Source: Klebsiella pneumoniae
GTDB lineage: Bacteria > Desulfobacterota > Binatia > Bin18
Direction: 5' to 3'
DNA: 38,906 bases
Assembly: GCA_945865755.1 (NCBI GenBank)
Contig: CAMBFS010000018.1
Span: 1 to 38,906, forward strand
Shown: piece after piece, positions 16,156 through 26,310 of the stretch
How the letters are laid out: each line of letters starts with the position of its first letter
Position numbering within the stretch: the first letter of the stretch is position 1
The notes under the pieces: model-generated
Seen by the model: only the letters and a program-made list of their open reading frames with translations
Told to the model about the DNA's origin: nothing
Database searches by the model: none
Program-made: the position numbers and the translations under genes

Positions 16156-17187
16156 ATGAACACGAATCGGTTTGGCGTTTTTGACCATATTGAGCGGCGA
16201 GGGGACGCGGTGGACGACCTCTTCGCGGGGCGCTTCGAGTTAATCAAGGAATACGATACGGCGGGATTCTTTGGTTACCATGTGGCCGAGCATCACGCGA
16301 CACCGCTGGGCATGGCCCCCTCACCGGGATTGTTCCTCGCCGCCGCCGCGCAGTGCACCCGGCGTATCCATCTTGGGCCACTCGTCTATTTGTTGCCGCT
16401 GTATAATCCGTTGCGGCTCCTCAGCGAAATTTGCATGTTGGATCACATCAGCGAAGGTCGTCTCGAAGTGGGAGTTGGTCGCGGGGTGTCGCCATTTGAG
16501 CTGGCGTACTACGGCATCTCCTTCATGGATGCGCCTGAGATATTCGAGGAAGCGCTTGATGTGATCGTGGCGGGATTGCGGAACGAGCGCCTCGCGCATC
16601 GTGGCAAACATTATCGGTTCGACAACGTGCCAATGGAATTGCGCCCACGGCAGCAACCGAATCCCCCGTTCTGGTATGGCGTCACGTCACCCGCGAGTCT
16701 GATGTTCGCCGCTCGTCGAGGCATGAATATGGTAGGTGGGGGGCCCATTCCCGTGCTCAAGGATTTGACGGCGGCCTTTCGCGCGGAGGTCGCGCGGCAC
16801 AAGGGCAAGGCGGAAGACCTGAATCCGCATATTACCGAACCGACCGTGGGTGCGATTCGCCATTGTTACGTCGCGGGCGACGACCGCGAGATCGAGCGGA
16901 TCGCGAGTCCAGCGTATGCCACGTTCTACCACAACATCACCAAGCTGTGGCGCGACTTTCGCACGCTTCCTGATTACGGGTTCACACCGGACCTGACGGT
17001 CGCTCGCCAGTATGACGTTGCGATTGTCGGATCAGTCGAAGAGGTGCGTGACGAAGTCGGGCGCTTCTTCGAGCAGAGTGGCTGTAACTATCTCGTGCTG
17101 TCGTTCGCCTGGGGCGGGCTGAGTCAGGCTGATTCGCGGCGGTCGTTGGATCGCTTCGTGACGAAGGTGATGCCGCAGTTTGTGTAA
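16156..17187 (+). CDS. LLM class flavin-dependent oxidoreductase
   Basis: A 343-residue luciferase-like monooxygenase, paralogous to the one at 4041. Family features: GFFGYHVAEHHATPLGMAPS, IHLGPLVYLLPLYNPLRLLS, and GRLEVGVGRGVSPFELAYYG. The terminal DRFVTKVMPQFV closely resembles the end of the 4041 protein. AAGGAG six bases before ATG 16156 decides the start over a GTG one codon upstream. FMN- or F420-dependent oxidation is expected; substrate not inferable. Confidence 0.92.
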   Translation: MNTNRFGVFDHIERRGDAVDDLFAGRFELIKEYDTAGFFGYHVAEHHATPLGMAPSPGLFLAAAAQCTRRIHLGPLVYLLPLYNPLRLLSEICMLDHISEGRLEVGVGRGVSPFELAYYGISFMDAPEIFEEALDVIVAGLRNERLAHRGKHYRFDNVPMELRPRQQPNPPFWYGVTSPASLMFAARRGMNMVGGGPIPVLKDLTAAFRAEVARHKGKAEDLNPHITEPTVGAIRHCYVAGDDREIERIASPAYATFYHNITKLWRDFRTLPDYGFTPDLTVARQYDVAIVGSVEEVRDEVGRFFEQSGCNYLVLSFAWGGLSQADSRRSLDRFVTKVMPQFV

Positions 17188-17243
17188 GTCGATCACGTCC
17201 GGCTCTATATGGTCCTCGGAAAATATTCGGAGGTCACTACGAT

Positions 17244-17486
17244 ATGCGAGTACAAGTCCAGAAATGGGGCAACAGTTTAGCCCTTCGTATTCCCCAGCCC
17301 TTCGCGACAGAAGTCCAGGTTGAAGAAGGGTCGCTTGTCGATCTTTCGGTCGTTCAAGGAAAACTTGTGGCCGCGCCCGCGACCACGAAGAAAATCACCT
17401 TGGCCAAATTGCTCGCTAAGGTAAGTCGAACAAATATCCATGGCGAAGTAGACACTGGCCCTTCGGTTGGGCGAGAAGAGTGGTAA
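17244..17486 (+). CDS. MazE-type AbrB antitoxin
   Basis: An 80-residue antitoxin with an N-terminal SpoVT/AbrB DNA-binding fold: VQKWGNSLALRIPQPFATEV followed by a VDLSVVQGKLV strand. It should neutralise and autoregulate the MazF toxin whose ATG overlaps its stop (TAATG). GGAGG precedes the start. Length and order fit the mazEF family. Confidence 0.9.
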   Translation: MRVQVQKWGNSLALRIPQPFATEVQVEEGSLVDLSVVQGKLVAAPATTKKITLAKLLAKVSRTNIHGEVDTGPSVGREEW

Positions 17487-17836
17487 TGGCGCGCCGGTAT
17501 GTGCCGAACCGCGGCGATGCGGTCTGGATTTCGTTCGACCCACGAGTTGGACATGAGCAAGCGGGGCGGCGACCGGCGGTCGTGCTCTCGCCTGATGCGT
17601 ACAACGGCAAGGTGGGACTGGCGATCTTGTGCCCGATTACCAATCAGATCAAGCAATATCCATTCGAGGTGAGTATTCCGCCTGGATACCAGTTGGGTGG
17701 CGTGGTGCTCGCTGATCAAGCAAAGAGTTTGGATTGGCGTGCGCGAAAAGCCGAGTTCATCTGCACCTTACCGAAAGAGGTTGTTCTAGAAGTGCTGGAC
17801 AAGTTGGGGACGTTGTTATCGTTAGCGGAAACTTGA
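17486..17836 (+). CDS. MazF/PemK-family endoribonuclease toxin
   Basis: A 116-residue sequence-specific mRNA interferase. RYVPNRGDAVWISFDPRVGHEQAGRRP holds the 'GD.....DP..G.EQ.G.RP' signature with the catalytic Arg. ILCPITNQIKQYPFEV and VVLADQAKSLDWRAR complete the fold, including the Thr of the PIT motif. Translation is coupled to the antitoxin. Both genes are intact. Confidence 0.92.
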   Translation: MARRYVPNRGDAVWISFDPRVGHEQAGRRPAVVLSPDAYNGKVGLAILCPITNQIKQYPFEVSIPPGYQLGGVVLADQAKSLDWRARKAEFICTLPKEVVLEVLDKLGTLLSLAET

Positions 17837-17955
17837 GGTGGGAGAGCAAGTAAGGCTGGCGTGCGGCCACAATGCGATGAGGTGGTATGATTGACTGCCT
17901 CCCACATGGCAACTATCCTTTTCCTACTTCAGCAACAAAGAAGGAGGAATTTTTT

Positions 17956-18927
17956 ATGAGAAGTTTTAGAGGAGCGATGATTCTAGCCCTGGGATTGTTT
18001 GCGACCCTTGGATCAATGCAAGTGCTGTTGGAAACCGAGAGCGAGGCTCGCGCTGGTGGTGGGCGGTCGGGTGGGTTCCGCGGTTCGCGTAGCGATCAAG
18101 CCCCAAGCCAATTCGGTCAACCCTCTCAGCAAAGGCGAGACGCCATGCCACCATCGCAATCCAGCCCAATGGGTGGAATGCAGTCGGGTGGGTTCATGCG
18201 TGGGCTTGGCACCGCAGTGCTTGGTGGTTTCCTTGGTTCGATGCTGTTCTCCGGGCTCGCCAATGCCGCCGGTGGTCCCGGTGGTCTTGGCAGTAGCGGG
18301 TTTGGCATGTTTGAAATTCTTCTGTTGGCTGGTCTTGGCTACTTCCTTTATCGGAAGTTCATGGCGCCCAAACCCGCGCTGGCGGGGAACAATGGTTCAA
18401 TGCCGTATCGTGAGTCGCGGAATCAGACCCCAACTCCGCTGCAGTATGATCGGACCCCACCATTTCAAGAATCGGAGTCGGTCGGTGGGATGGATTATCG
18501 CTCGCTGACAGCGATGGATCCGAGTTTTCATGCCGACCAGTTTCTCAAAACCGCGCAAGACCTTTTCTTCAAGGTACAAGGCGCGTGGAACAAGCAGGAC
18601 ATGGTCGGATTACGGTCATTCTGCGGCGACCAGCTTATGAGAACGTGGGAAGACGAAATCGCCCAACTCAAGCAGCGTGGGCAACGTAACCGCATGGATA
18701 ACATCGCGCTGCGCGACAGTGAGATCAGCGAAGTGTGGACCGAGAGTGGAGAGGACTACATCACCGTGCACTTCCACGCCAATCTGCTCGACTACACGGT
18801 TGATGAGAAGAGCGGAGCCGTGGTGAGTGGCAGCGATTCCGACAGTGTGCGGTTTGAAGAATACTGGACGTTCAGCCGTCCGGTCGGACCGAATGCGTGG
18901 AAGCTCAGCGCTGTACAACAAGCATAA
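17956..18927 (+). CDS. Tim44-like domain secreted/membrane-anchored protein
   Basis: A 323-residue protein: an N-terminal signal/anchor (AMILALGLFATLGSM), a low-complexity Gly/Ser/Gln stretch (about residues 30-95), a second hydrophobic segment (GMFEILLLAGLGYFLYRKFM), and a C-terminal Tim44-like domain (FLKTAQDLFFKVQGAWNKQD, then YITVHFHANLLDYTVDE). Bacterial members are 'predicted lipid-binding transport proteins' of unknown role. AAGGAGG lies 8 bases before the ATG, overriding a longer frame from 17887. Confidence 0.85.
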   Translation: MRSFRGAMILALGLFATLGSMQVLLETESEARAGGGRSGGFRGSRSDQAPSQFGQPSQQRRDAMPPSQSSPMGGMQSGGFMRGLGTAVLGGFLGSMLFSGLANAAGGPGGLGSSGFGMFEILLLAGLGYFLYRKFMAPKPALAGNNGSMPYRESRNQTPTPLQYDRTPPFQESESVGGMDYRSLTAMDPSFHADQFLKTAQDLFFKVQGAWNKQDMVGLRSFCGDQLMRTWEDEIAQLKQRGQRNRMDNIALRDSEISEVWTESGEDYITVHFHANLLDYTVDEKSGAVVSGSDSDSVRFEEYWTFSRPVGPNAWKLSAVQQA

Positions 18928-19076
18928 GTCCAAGGTCCAAAGTCCAAGGTCCAAGGTCCGCACCGTGCGCGTTGCGTACCTGAACACTCAACTCCCTCGC
19001 CCCTAGAGCAACAGCCCGAATCTCGCGTCTTCGTTCCCTCTCCCGGCTGGGAGAGGGCTAGGGTGAGGGGGATTGA
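18926..19076. repeat. Short tandem repeats and CCCTCTCCC palindrome
   Basis: AAGTCCAAGGTCCA-type imperfect repeats (18926-18960) follow the Tim44-like stop. At 19036-19057 a perfect 9-bp stem CCCTCTCCC/GGGAGAGGG, followed by GGTGAGGGG, is the same unit found inside the cyclase pseudogene. Confidence 0.7.
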
Positions 19077-19089
19077 GTGATCTTTCCCC

Positions 19090-19956
19090 TTATTTTCCCA
19101 CCGCGGGCAAGCCAAAATCATACGCAACCGTGAAATACGGTTGTTTCATCTCTGTCCCATCCGACGCGGCGCCCGGCTCGTGCCGCGTGAACTTCACAAC
19201 GAGAGAGTCCTTCACCCCAAAGACCGCGTCCGAATCCAGATACGGGTCCCCTTCGGCGAAGACATGCGTCGTCAAGGGTTCATAGCCTGGTGCCGTGACC
19301 AACGCATGGATGTGCGCGGGTCGATACGGATGTCGTCCCATGTTGAGCAGCATCCGCCCAACCGGCCCGTCAGTGGGCACTGGATACGCTGTCGGGCGCA
19401 CGGTCCAGAACCAAAACTTGCCTTGTTCGTTGGTGCGGACTATGCCGCGCAATTGCTTGCCGTTCAGGTTCGGACGCTGGACATCATATAAACCCTCGGC
19501 ATCCGCTTGCCACACATCAAGTTGGGCGCCAGCGATGGGTTTGCCATCCATCGTCACGACACGGCCAGAGAACAGCGTGGGCTCACCAGGAAATCCGGCG
19601 GCGACGTTCGCGCCATTCGCGATCTCCGGCGCACCGGGTACATGGAATGGTCCAAGGACCGTGGATTCCGTCGCACCCGCTGGCGTGTGGTGATTGATCG
19701 TATCCACCAGCATCGACGCTCCCAAGGTATCGGACAGGAGGATAAACTCTTGCCGTTTGTCGTCACACTTTTTTCCGACCGCCGTGAGAAATTGAATCGC
19801 CGCGAACCACTCCTCTTCCGTGAGTTCGACCTCGCGAATGCAGGCATGGAGATGGCGAATGACGCTGCTCATCACTTGACGAAAGCGTGGGCTAGGCGCG
19901 CTGTCGAGTTTCGCGAGCACGGCATCGGTTAAATTTGTTTCGGTGAAGTTTCGCAT
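19090..19956 (-). CDS. Intradiol ring-cleavage dioxygenase (hydroxyquinol/catechol 1,2-dioxygenase)
   Basis: A 288-residue non-haem Fe(III) dioxygenase that cleaves aromatic diols between the hydroxyl groups. An N-terminal helical domain (HLHACIREVELTEEEW ... FLTAVGKKCDDKRQEFILLS) is followed by the beta-sandwich with VLGPFHVPGAPE. Likely ligands are the Tyr in EGLYDVQ, the Tyr in TAYPVPTDGPVG, and the two His of RPAHIHALV. The longer N-terminal domain points to catechol- or hydroxyquinol-type rather than protocatechuate enzymes. AGGAGG precedes the start. No pathway partner is adjacent. Confidence 0.9.
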   Translation of the reverse strand: MRNFTETNLTDAVLAKLDSAPSPRFRQVMSSVIRHLHACIREVELTEEEWFAAIQFLTAVGKKCDDKRQEFILLSDTLGASMLVDTINHHTPAGATESTVLGPFHVPGAPEIANGANVAAGFPGEPTLFSGRVVTMDGKPIAGAQLDVWQADAEGLYDVQRPNLNGKQLRGIVRTNEQGKFWFWTVRPTAYPVPTDGPVGRMLLNMGRHPYRPAHIHALVTAPGYEPLTTHVFAEGDPYLDSDAVFGVKDSLVVKFTRHEPGAASDGTEMKQPYFTVAYDFGLPAVGK

Positions 19957-20126
19957 GGAGCCTCCTTCTGGCTGATTGGGGTTGGTGTTGTTCCGTGTGG
20001 CTGAGAGCTGAGAGTGGACCGCGACCCTGTGTCACTCTGCTTGGCCGATGATTTTTGTCAAGCGTGAAGCGGAAAGTGGCGCGGACGGCGCTTTACAAGG
20101 GCTAGAGCCTTGGTCACAATGCCCGC

Positions 20127-20423
20127 ATGGCAAAGAAACAACCGTCAGCAGGAAGAGGGACAGCCCTCCTGCAAGAGCTGAAAGGACTCGCCGAGCAGCT
20201 CGGCATCCGGGTCCGCGAAGAGAAGCTCTTGCGGGATGTGGGCTATCATGTGCGGGGAGGAGGCTGCCGGGTGAACGGACAGGAGATGGTGTTTCTCGAC
20301 CGTGACCTACCGTTGCCGGACCGAGTGGACATCCTCGTCGACGAACTTTTACAACGTAATCTCAATACCGAGAATCTGTCTCCCGTGTTACGCCGGGCCT
20401 TGGCCGGGGAGGCCGCGTCGTGA
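20127..20423 (+). CDS. Small conserved hypothetical upstream of fur
   Basis: A 98-residue protein with one long helix (ALLQELKGLAEQLGIRVREE), a central strand section (GYHVRGGGCRVNGQEMVFLD) and a helical end. It resembles small uncharacterised proteins that share operons with fur; no catalytic motif is recognised. Its TGA overlaps the GTG start of fur (GTGA), so the two are translationally coupled and likely co-regulated. Confidence 0.7.
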   Translation: MAKKQPSAGRGTALLQELKGLAEQLGIRVREEKLLRDVGYHVRGGGCRVNGQEMVFLDRDLPLPDRVDILVDELLQRNLNTENLSPVLRRALAGEAAS

Positions 20424-20893
20424 GTGATCGGCTGGTGGTGTTCCGTCAATGGATCAAGGAACAAGGGCTCAAGGCGACCGCGCAACGCGAAGACATCGCG
20501 CAAGCCTTTTTCTCCACCAATCGCCACATCAGCGTCGAAGAACTCTATAGCGAGGTGCGCCGTCTGAACCCACGGGTGGGCTACGCGACCGTGTATCGCA
20601 CGATGAAGCTGCTCAAGGAGTGCGGCCTCGCGGCGGAACGCCACTTCGCCGATGGACAAGCCCGCTTTGAGAACATCGAGGCTGAACGGCATCACGATCA
20701 CATTATCTGTGACCGCTGTGGCCGAATCGTCGAGTTTGTCCAGCCACAAATCGAGCAACTCCAAGAAGCCGTTGCCCAGCGGTTCGGCTTTGTCGCGACC
20801 AACCACAAGATGGAAATCTACGGTATTTGCCAGGAATGCCGCGAAGGCAAAAGCGCGCGACCTGAACAGGTCCATCCAGCGCCGCACGGATAA
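20420..20893 (+). CDS. Fur-family metalloregulator
   Basis: A 157-residue Fur protein. The winged helix is KEQGLKATAQREDIAQAFF to VGYATVYRTMKLLKECGLA. The dimerisation half contains HHDHIICDRCGRIVEF and YGICQECREGK, giving two CxxC pairs for structural zinc and His-rich metal-sensing ligands. It represses target genes when loaded with Fe(II) (or another metal). GTG start by overlap with the upstream ORF. Confidence 0.92.
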   Translation: MSDRLVVFRQWIKEQGLKATAQREDIAQAFFSTNRHISVEELYSEVRRLNPRVGYATVYRTMKLLKECGLAAERHFADGQARFENIEAERHHDHIICDRCGRIVEFVQPQIEQLQEAVAQRFGFVATNHKMEIYGICQECREGKSARPEQVHPAPHG

Positions 20894-21041
20894 TCGTTTT
20901 GGCGACGGTGGTCACACCCTTGAGACGCTCCGCCAGGTGTCGTGCGACAGCCCCCGCTTCTCCCAGCCTTGCGGTTTGGCCGAAATTCGCATATCTGTTG
21001 CCGAATTCAGCCGATTTCCGAAAGAGAGATGCGGGTTTACC

Positions 21042-22199
21042 ATGAACGGGACCATTTACCAGCGCCAGCTTCACCTTCCCGCCCTCCTAGAAAAGAAGAG
21101 CTTTTTCCTTTTTGGTGCCCGTGGAACCGGGAAATCGTTTCTCATTCGGCAGCAGCTTCCACACGCCCAGGTCTTCGACCTCCTGCATGCGCCGACGTTC
21201 GAGCGGTTGAGCCGTCGCCCGACCCTTCTTGAGGAAACATCGCGGCAGTCCCACGACATCATTGTGATCGACGAAATCCAAAAGTTGCCCAAACTGTTGG
21301 ATGAAGTGCATCGCCTCATTGAGGAGCGAGGTGCGCGGTTCCTGCTGACGGGCAGCAGCGCGCGCAAGCTCCGGCGCGGATCAGCGAATCTGCTCGCCGG
21401 GCGCGCGTGGCAAGCCAATCTGTTTCCTCTCACGTCCGCGGAAATTCCTCACTTCGAGTTATCTCGCTATCTGACACATGGCGGGCTCCCGGCCATTTAT
21501 GCGGCGGAGGAGCCCTGGGAGGAATTGAAAGCCTATACGGGAACCTACCTCCGAGAGGAGATCGTCGCCGAAGCCGCCGTGCGCAAACTTGATGCGTTTG
21601 TCTCCTTTCTTGATGTCGCGGCGCTCAAGGTAGGGGAAGAGGTGAATTTCGAGTCTCTCGCCAGCGACAGCGGGGTGCCCCCGCGCACCATCACGAATTT
21701 TTTCGAGGTCTTGCGCGACACCTTGATCGGGTTCTTGCTGGAGCCCTTTCGGCTCACCGTCAAGAGAAAGGCCACGACCCGCGCGAAATTTTATCTGTTC
21801 GATGTGGGGGTCACCAACGCCTTGGCTGGACGCCGGGAACTGCCCGATGCCTCGGACATCTTTGGTCGCAATTTCGAACAATTCGTGATTCTTGAGCTGC
21901 GCGCGTTTTTGGCCTATCAGCGGCGTGACGAACGTCTGACGTTTTGGCGCAGCCAATCGGGGTTCGAGGTCGATTGTCTCGTGGGGACGACCTTGGCCAT
22001 TGAGATCAAATCCACCACGCTCGTCCATGAGCGCCATCTGAAAGGCTTGCGCGCGCTCCGCGAGGAGGGATTGATCGCGCGTTACTGCATCGTGTCTCGT
22101 GATCCTGAACAACGCATGGTGGACAGTATGACCATTTATCCCTGGCAGGAGTTCTTGCGGCTGCTCTGGAGCGGCCAATTGCTGGGAGCCGTCTCGTAG
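21042..22199 (+). CDS. AAA ATPase with DUF4143 domain
   Basis: A 385-residue ATPase of the AAA_14/DUF4143 type. Walker A FGARGTGKSFLI and Walker B DIIVIDEIQKLP are intact, as is sensor LLTGSSARKLRRG. The C-terminal part has the DUF4143 features FYLFDVGVTNALAG and FGRNFEQFVILELRAF, then a nuclease-like FWRSQSGFEVDCLV ... AIEIKST. Such proteins are abundant in accessory DNA and of unclear function. The ATG at 21042 has only a weak ribosome-binding site; earlier in-frame codons extend back over fur and are not credible. Confidence 0.85.
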   Translation: MNGTIYQRQLHLPALLEKKSFFLFGARGTGKSFLIRQQLPHAQVFDLLHAPTFERLSRRPTLLEETSRQSHDIIVIDEIQKLPKLLDEVHRLIEERGARFLLTGSSARKLRRGSANLLAGRAWQANLFPLTSAEIPHFELSRYLTHGGLPAIYAAEEPWEELKAYTGTYLREEIVAEAAVRKLDAFVSFLDVAALKVGEEVNFESLASDSGVPPRTITNFFEVLRDTLIGFLLEPFRLTVKRKATTRAKFYLFDVGVTNALAGRRELPDASDIFGRNFEQFVILELRAFLAYQRRDERLTFWRSQSGFEVDCLVGTTLAIEIKSTTLVHERHLKGLRALREEGLIARYCIVSRDPEQRMVDSMTIYPWQEFLRLLWSGQLLGAVS

Positions 22200-22249
22200 G
22201 GCAAGTCTCAATCAGAGTACATGACATTGGCGCACGTCGTACCCGCGAG

Positions 22250-22297
22250 TGAGAAATCCCCGACCCTCCCTTTGACAAAGGGGGGGCGGGGGGATTT
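22250..22297. repeat. AAATCCCC...GGGGATTT fold-back element
   Basis: GAGAAATCCCC, then CCCTTTGACAAAGGG and GGGGGGATTTT, form a hairpin related to the element at 11398-11455. Confidence 0.6.
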
Positions 22298-22318
22298 TGT
22301 TCGGCACTGGGGAGAAAG

Positions 22319-22371
22319 GGGGCAGGTCTTGCAATCCGGCATAATGTGTTAATGCAAGACCTGCCCCTTTT
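22319..22371. repeat. GGGGCAGGTCTTGCA inverted repeat
   Basis: Perfect 15-bp arms (22319-22333 and 22353-22367) flank a 19-base loop and are followed on the plus strand by TTTT. This REP-like palindrome could terminate the ATPase gene. It forms the truncated end of the antitoxin relic on the minus strand. Confidence 0.7.
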
Positions 22372-22504
22372 CCCTATGCCACGTGCAGCACTCCGTGAGC
22401 AGCGCGTCGAGCAGAGCGAACCCTTCGTGCCGCAGCCGCGCCACTTCCGCGCGCACTCCGGGGCGACGCATCAATATCTTGACGACTTGGTCATGAGTTT
22501 GCAC
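22349..22504 (-). pseudogene. HigA-type XRE antitoxin, N-terminal fragment
   Basis: From GTG 22504 the minus strand reads MQTHDQVVKILMRRPGVRAE, then VARLRHEGFALLDALL, the characteristic leader of HigA-like XRE antitoxins. It then loses the HTH domain and stops at a TAA inside the GGGGCAGGTCTTGCA palindrome. The toxin relic lies just upstream and overlaps it by 14 bases, preserving the higBA order. Confidence 0.65.
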
Positions 22505-22720
22505 GGTGGACCTCCTTCATGCGGGCTACGGCAATCTGGCGTTCACGCGGGGGCGCAAAAGAACACCCGCGCAATTCCTTCGGCCCCCTGTAATCGCAGC
22601 TCGAACAATCCTTCCCCGCAGGCTTTGGGGTGTGCCTCTCCGAGGTTGGGTCCCAATGCGACCAAGAGAGCATCTGCCGAAGCCGAGCCGTGCCCTCGGC
22701 GCGGCAGCCTCAGCAGGTGA
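22491..22720 (-). pseudogene. HigB/Gp49-like toxin, frameshifted relic
   Basis: One frame gives ALLVALGPNLGEAHPKACGE, then GLFELRLQGAEGIARVFFC, the core of phage-derived Gp49/HigB-like RelE toxins. It ends at a TGA (22543-22545). The family C-terminus follows in another frame as ERQIAVARMKEVHRANS. The start is not recognisable. An internal deletion near 22545 probably removed 15-20 codons. Confidence 0.65.
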
Positions 22721-22797
22721 ACAACATTGCAACGTCCCCTATTTCATGCTGCACGAGAAGGTCAACTCGTGATAGTGGCTGGATTCATTGAAATGGC

Positions 22798-23979
22798 TCA
22801 CTCGTTTGCGGTGGGGTGGACCAAGTGTCGTCGTCGTAGTGGAAGCCGCCACTGCTGGACAAGCCAGCAGTGGCACCCGGCGCCAAACGAACGTAAACCA
22901 AAATCGTGGCCAACCGCCAGAGGCCACAGGACAACAAGTCCACCGAAACCCAGGCCAAAGAGCGGCACGAAAAAGGCGAGGACCCACAAGCCTAGAGAAT
23001 CCAGGTACAGAAGCAGCCCGATTCCCGCGGCCTGCATGACCAGGCAGACCGACAAGAGATGGTGCGGATGACGGCTGTGCTCACTCGCCCAGCCAACCGC
23101 AAATCGCCCACCCATGCTCATGCCCAGGGTCACCCCGGCAATCGTCGACGCCACCTCCAGCGTCAGGCCGGCGTCCTGCAGAAAGGCGACCTGGTGCGTG
23201 GTAATGGCTGTGGCGGCCATGAGGCCCAGGCCGAAGGCCACTCCCAACAGCCAGAAGGTTGGCGTGGCCGCCTCTTTCAGCGTCCAGTCTCCCCCCTCCG
23301 GGCTACTCTCTCCCCTTGCTGCCGCAACGCCCTCCGCGTCACTTTCCTGCCCGAGCGGCACCAGCCCTTTTTCCTGTGGCGTGTCGGTAAGAAAGAACCA
23401 AACGAGCGGCAACATGCCGACTAAGGCCAGGGCAGCTAATGCCTGGTAGGCGATCCGCCACGTGAAGGCAGCGATCAAAACCCCGGCCAGGGGCACTAAC
23501 ACGAGCCCACCAGCCCCGGTGCCGACCAGCGCAATGCCCATCGCCCGCCCCCGTTTGGCCACGAACCACTGGGAGATGATCTTCACGGTCGTCGGTCCGA
23601 TGCCTGCCAAGCCCACGCCCAAGAACAGGTACAAGGCATAGAAGGCACTCAGGCTGTGCACGGAGCTCAAGAGTAACAGGGCCACGCCGTCGATCAGCGC
23701 GCTCAGGAGGAAGACCAGCCGGACGCCTCGGGAGTCTACCAACCACCCCCACAGGGGCAGCACGAGCCCGGCGGCGAGCAAATAGAGGGAGAAGGCGCCG
23801 GCAGTCTCGGCCCGGGTCCAGCCGAATTCCTGCGCCAGCGGCTTGAGAAACGCCGCGAAGATATAGCTGAAGCCGCCGTCGATGATAGAGATGAAAAAGA
23901 GGATGCCAACAATAAACCAGCCGTAGAAGAAGGGCTCGTTCCCAACCGGTTTTCCGCTGCCTGTGCCTTGTGCGTTCAT
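22798..23979 (-). CDS. OFA-type MFS transporter, C-terminally truncated
   Basis: A 393-residue inner-membrane carrier of the oxalate/formate-antiporter or monocarboxylate group: FFYGWFIVGILFFISIIDGG, FGWTRAETAGAFSLYLLAAG, GPTTVKIISQWFVAKRGRAM. The homologous sequence ends at GLRSFGA; the remaining residues (GCHCWLVQQW...) are translated from a copy of the CACTGCTGGACAAGCC repeat at 22850-22878. About the last two helices are therefore replaced, and the protein is probably non-functional or altered. Start ATG 23977-23979. Confidence 0.75.
   Translation of the reverse strand: MNAQGTGSGKPVGNEPFFYGWFIVGILFFISIIDGGFSYIFAAFLKPLAQEFGWTRAETAGAFSLYLLAAGLVLPLWGWLVDSRGVRLVFLLSALIDGVALLLLSSVHSLSAFYALYLFLGVGLAGIGPTTVKIISQWFVAKRGRAMGIALVGTGAGGLVLVPLAGVLIAAFTWRIAYQALAALALVGMLPLVWFFLTDTPQEKGLVPLGQESDAEGVAAARGESSPEGGDWTLKEAATPTFWLLGVAFGLGLMAATAITTHQVAFLQDAGLTLEVASTIAGVTLGMSMGGRFAVGWASEHSRHPHHLLSVCLVMQAAGIGLLLYLDSLGLWVLAFFVPLFGLGFGGLVVLWPLAVGHDFGLRSFGAGCHCWLVQQWRLPLRRRHLVHPTANE
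22850..22878. repeat. 29-base palindromic repeat, copy 2
   Basis: CACTGCTGGACAAGCCAGCA followed by GTGGCACCC, identical to 11335-11363. Its symmetric core CTGCTGG...CCAGCAG makes a hairpin. It marks the truncation point of the MFS gene. Confidence 0.85.
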
Positions 23980-24215
23980 AAGGACCGTGCCTTTCTCCTT
24001 AGCTGCAAAGCGCTTTGGCCCGCTCGTGAAGCATAAGCCCACGCCACTGGTGGATGAGCGGAGCGTAACCTCATTACGCACTGTAGGCAAGTTTGACGCC
24101 TTTTTCCTTTATCCCAAAAATGGGCGGGCAGTACAGCAACTGACGGACAAACCGACGTATAGCGGCCAGGGAACTTCTATCACTGCTGATGGCGACGAGC
24201 TGATGAGGAACCCGC

Positions 24216-24266
24216 TTGACCAACACACGGAGGAGTTGTATTGCTCAAAACAAGACCATTTTGGTC
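24216..24266 (+). promoter_or_regulatory. Promoter and operator-like palindrome for the suf locus
   Basis: TTGACC (24216-24221), a 17-base spacer and TATTGC (24239-24244) form a sigma70-like promoter. The palindrome GACCATTTTGGTC (24254-24266) overlaps the expected start point and lies 100 bases before the Rrf2 gene. It would suit repression by that regulator. The rest of 24091-24365 shows no gene. Confidence 0.5.
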
Positions 24267-24365
24267 CTATTTTAAGCATCACCGATCAGGGTCATTGCAG
24301 GGGACTGTTCCCCAGACTGGACGAAGAGACACTGGGTCGCAGAAGCACGAGGAGGATGAAGGGCC

Positions 24366-24827
24366 ATGCTCCGCATCAGCAAGCTGACTGACTACGGGAT
24401 TATGTTGTTAACGTACATTGCCAGGGACTCACACGTGCCCATGCGTAATGCGCGGGAGCTAGCGGTGGAGGCCCATCTTCCGCTGCCCACGGTGAGCAAG
24501 ATTCTGAAGATACTGACGCGAGAGGGGTTGCTGCTCACCCACCGTGGAGTGAACGGCGGGTTTAGCCTCGCGCGGCAGCCGAAAGCAATCTCGGTGGCAG
24601 ACATCATCATTGCGTTGGAAGGGCCACTGGCGATGACTGAGTGCAGCTTGCACACACCGGGAGTGTGTCAGCTAGAGACGCACTGTCCAGTCCGCAGCAA
24701 CTGGCAGAAGATCAACCAAGTGGTCCTGGCCGCGCTCAAGCGCCTCACTTTGGCAGATATGACACACCCGCTTTCCCACGGTTTCGCGACCCTCAACGGC
24801 TACACCAGGAGTCTGGGACTGCACTGA
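24366..24827 (+). CDS. Rrf2-family SUF regulator
   Basis: A 153-residue winged-helix protein, Rrf2/IscR-like. The DNA-binding part is [18 protein letters not shown] to [20 protein letters not shown] with the wing [10 protein letters not shown]. Three cysteines in [20 protein letters not shown] are the expected [2Fe-2S] ligands, so it should sense cluster status. Homologues next to sufBCDS are annotated as SUF system FeS assembly regulators. It leads the operon, 22 bases before sufB, and may autoregulate through the palindrome at 24254. Confidence 0.92.
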   Translation: MLRISKLTDYGIMLLTYIARDSHVPMRNARELAVEAHLPLPTVSKILKILTREGLLLTHRGVNGGFSLARQPKAISVADIIIALEGPLAMTECSLHTPGVCQLETHCPVRSNWQKINQVVLAALKRLTLADMTHPLSHGFATLNGYTRSLGLH

Positions 24828-24849
24828 GAATCTGGACAAGGAGCGTAGT

Positions 24850-26310
<1,461 letters not shown>

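Noticed and set aside
20652-21041. N-terminal extension of the AAA/DUF4143 protein
   Set aside because: It is an out-of-frame shadow of fur and carries no homology; the domain starts at 21042.
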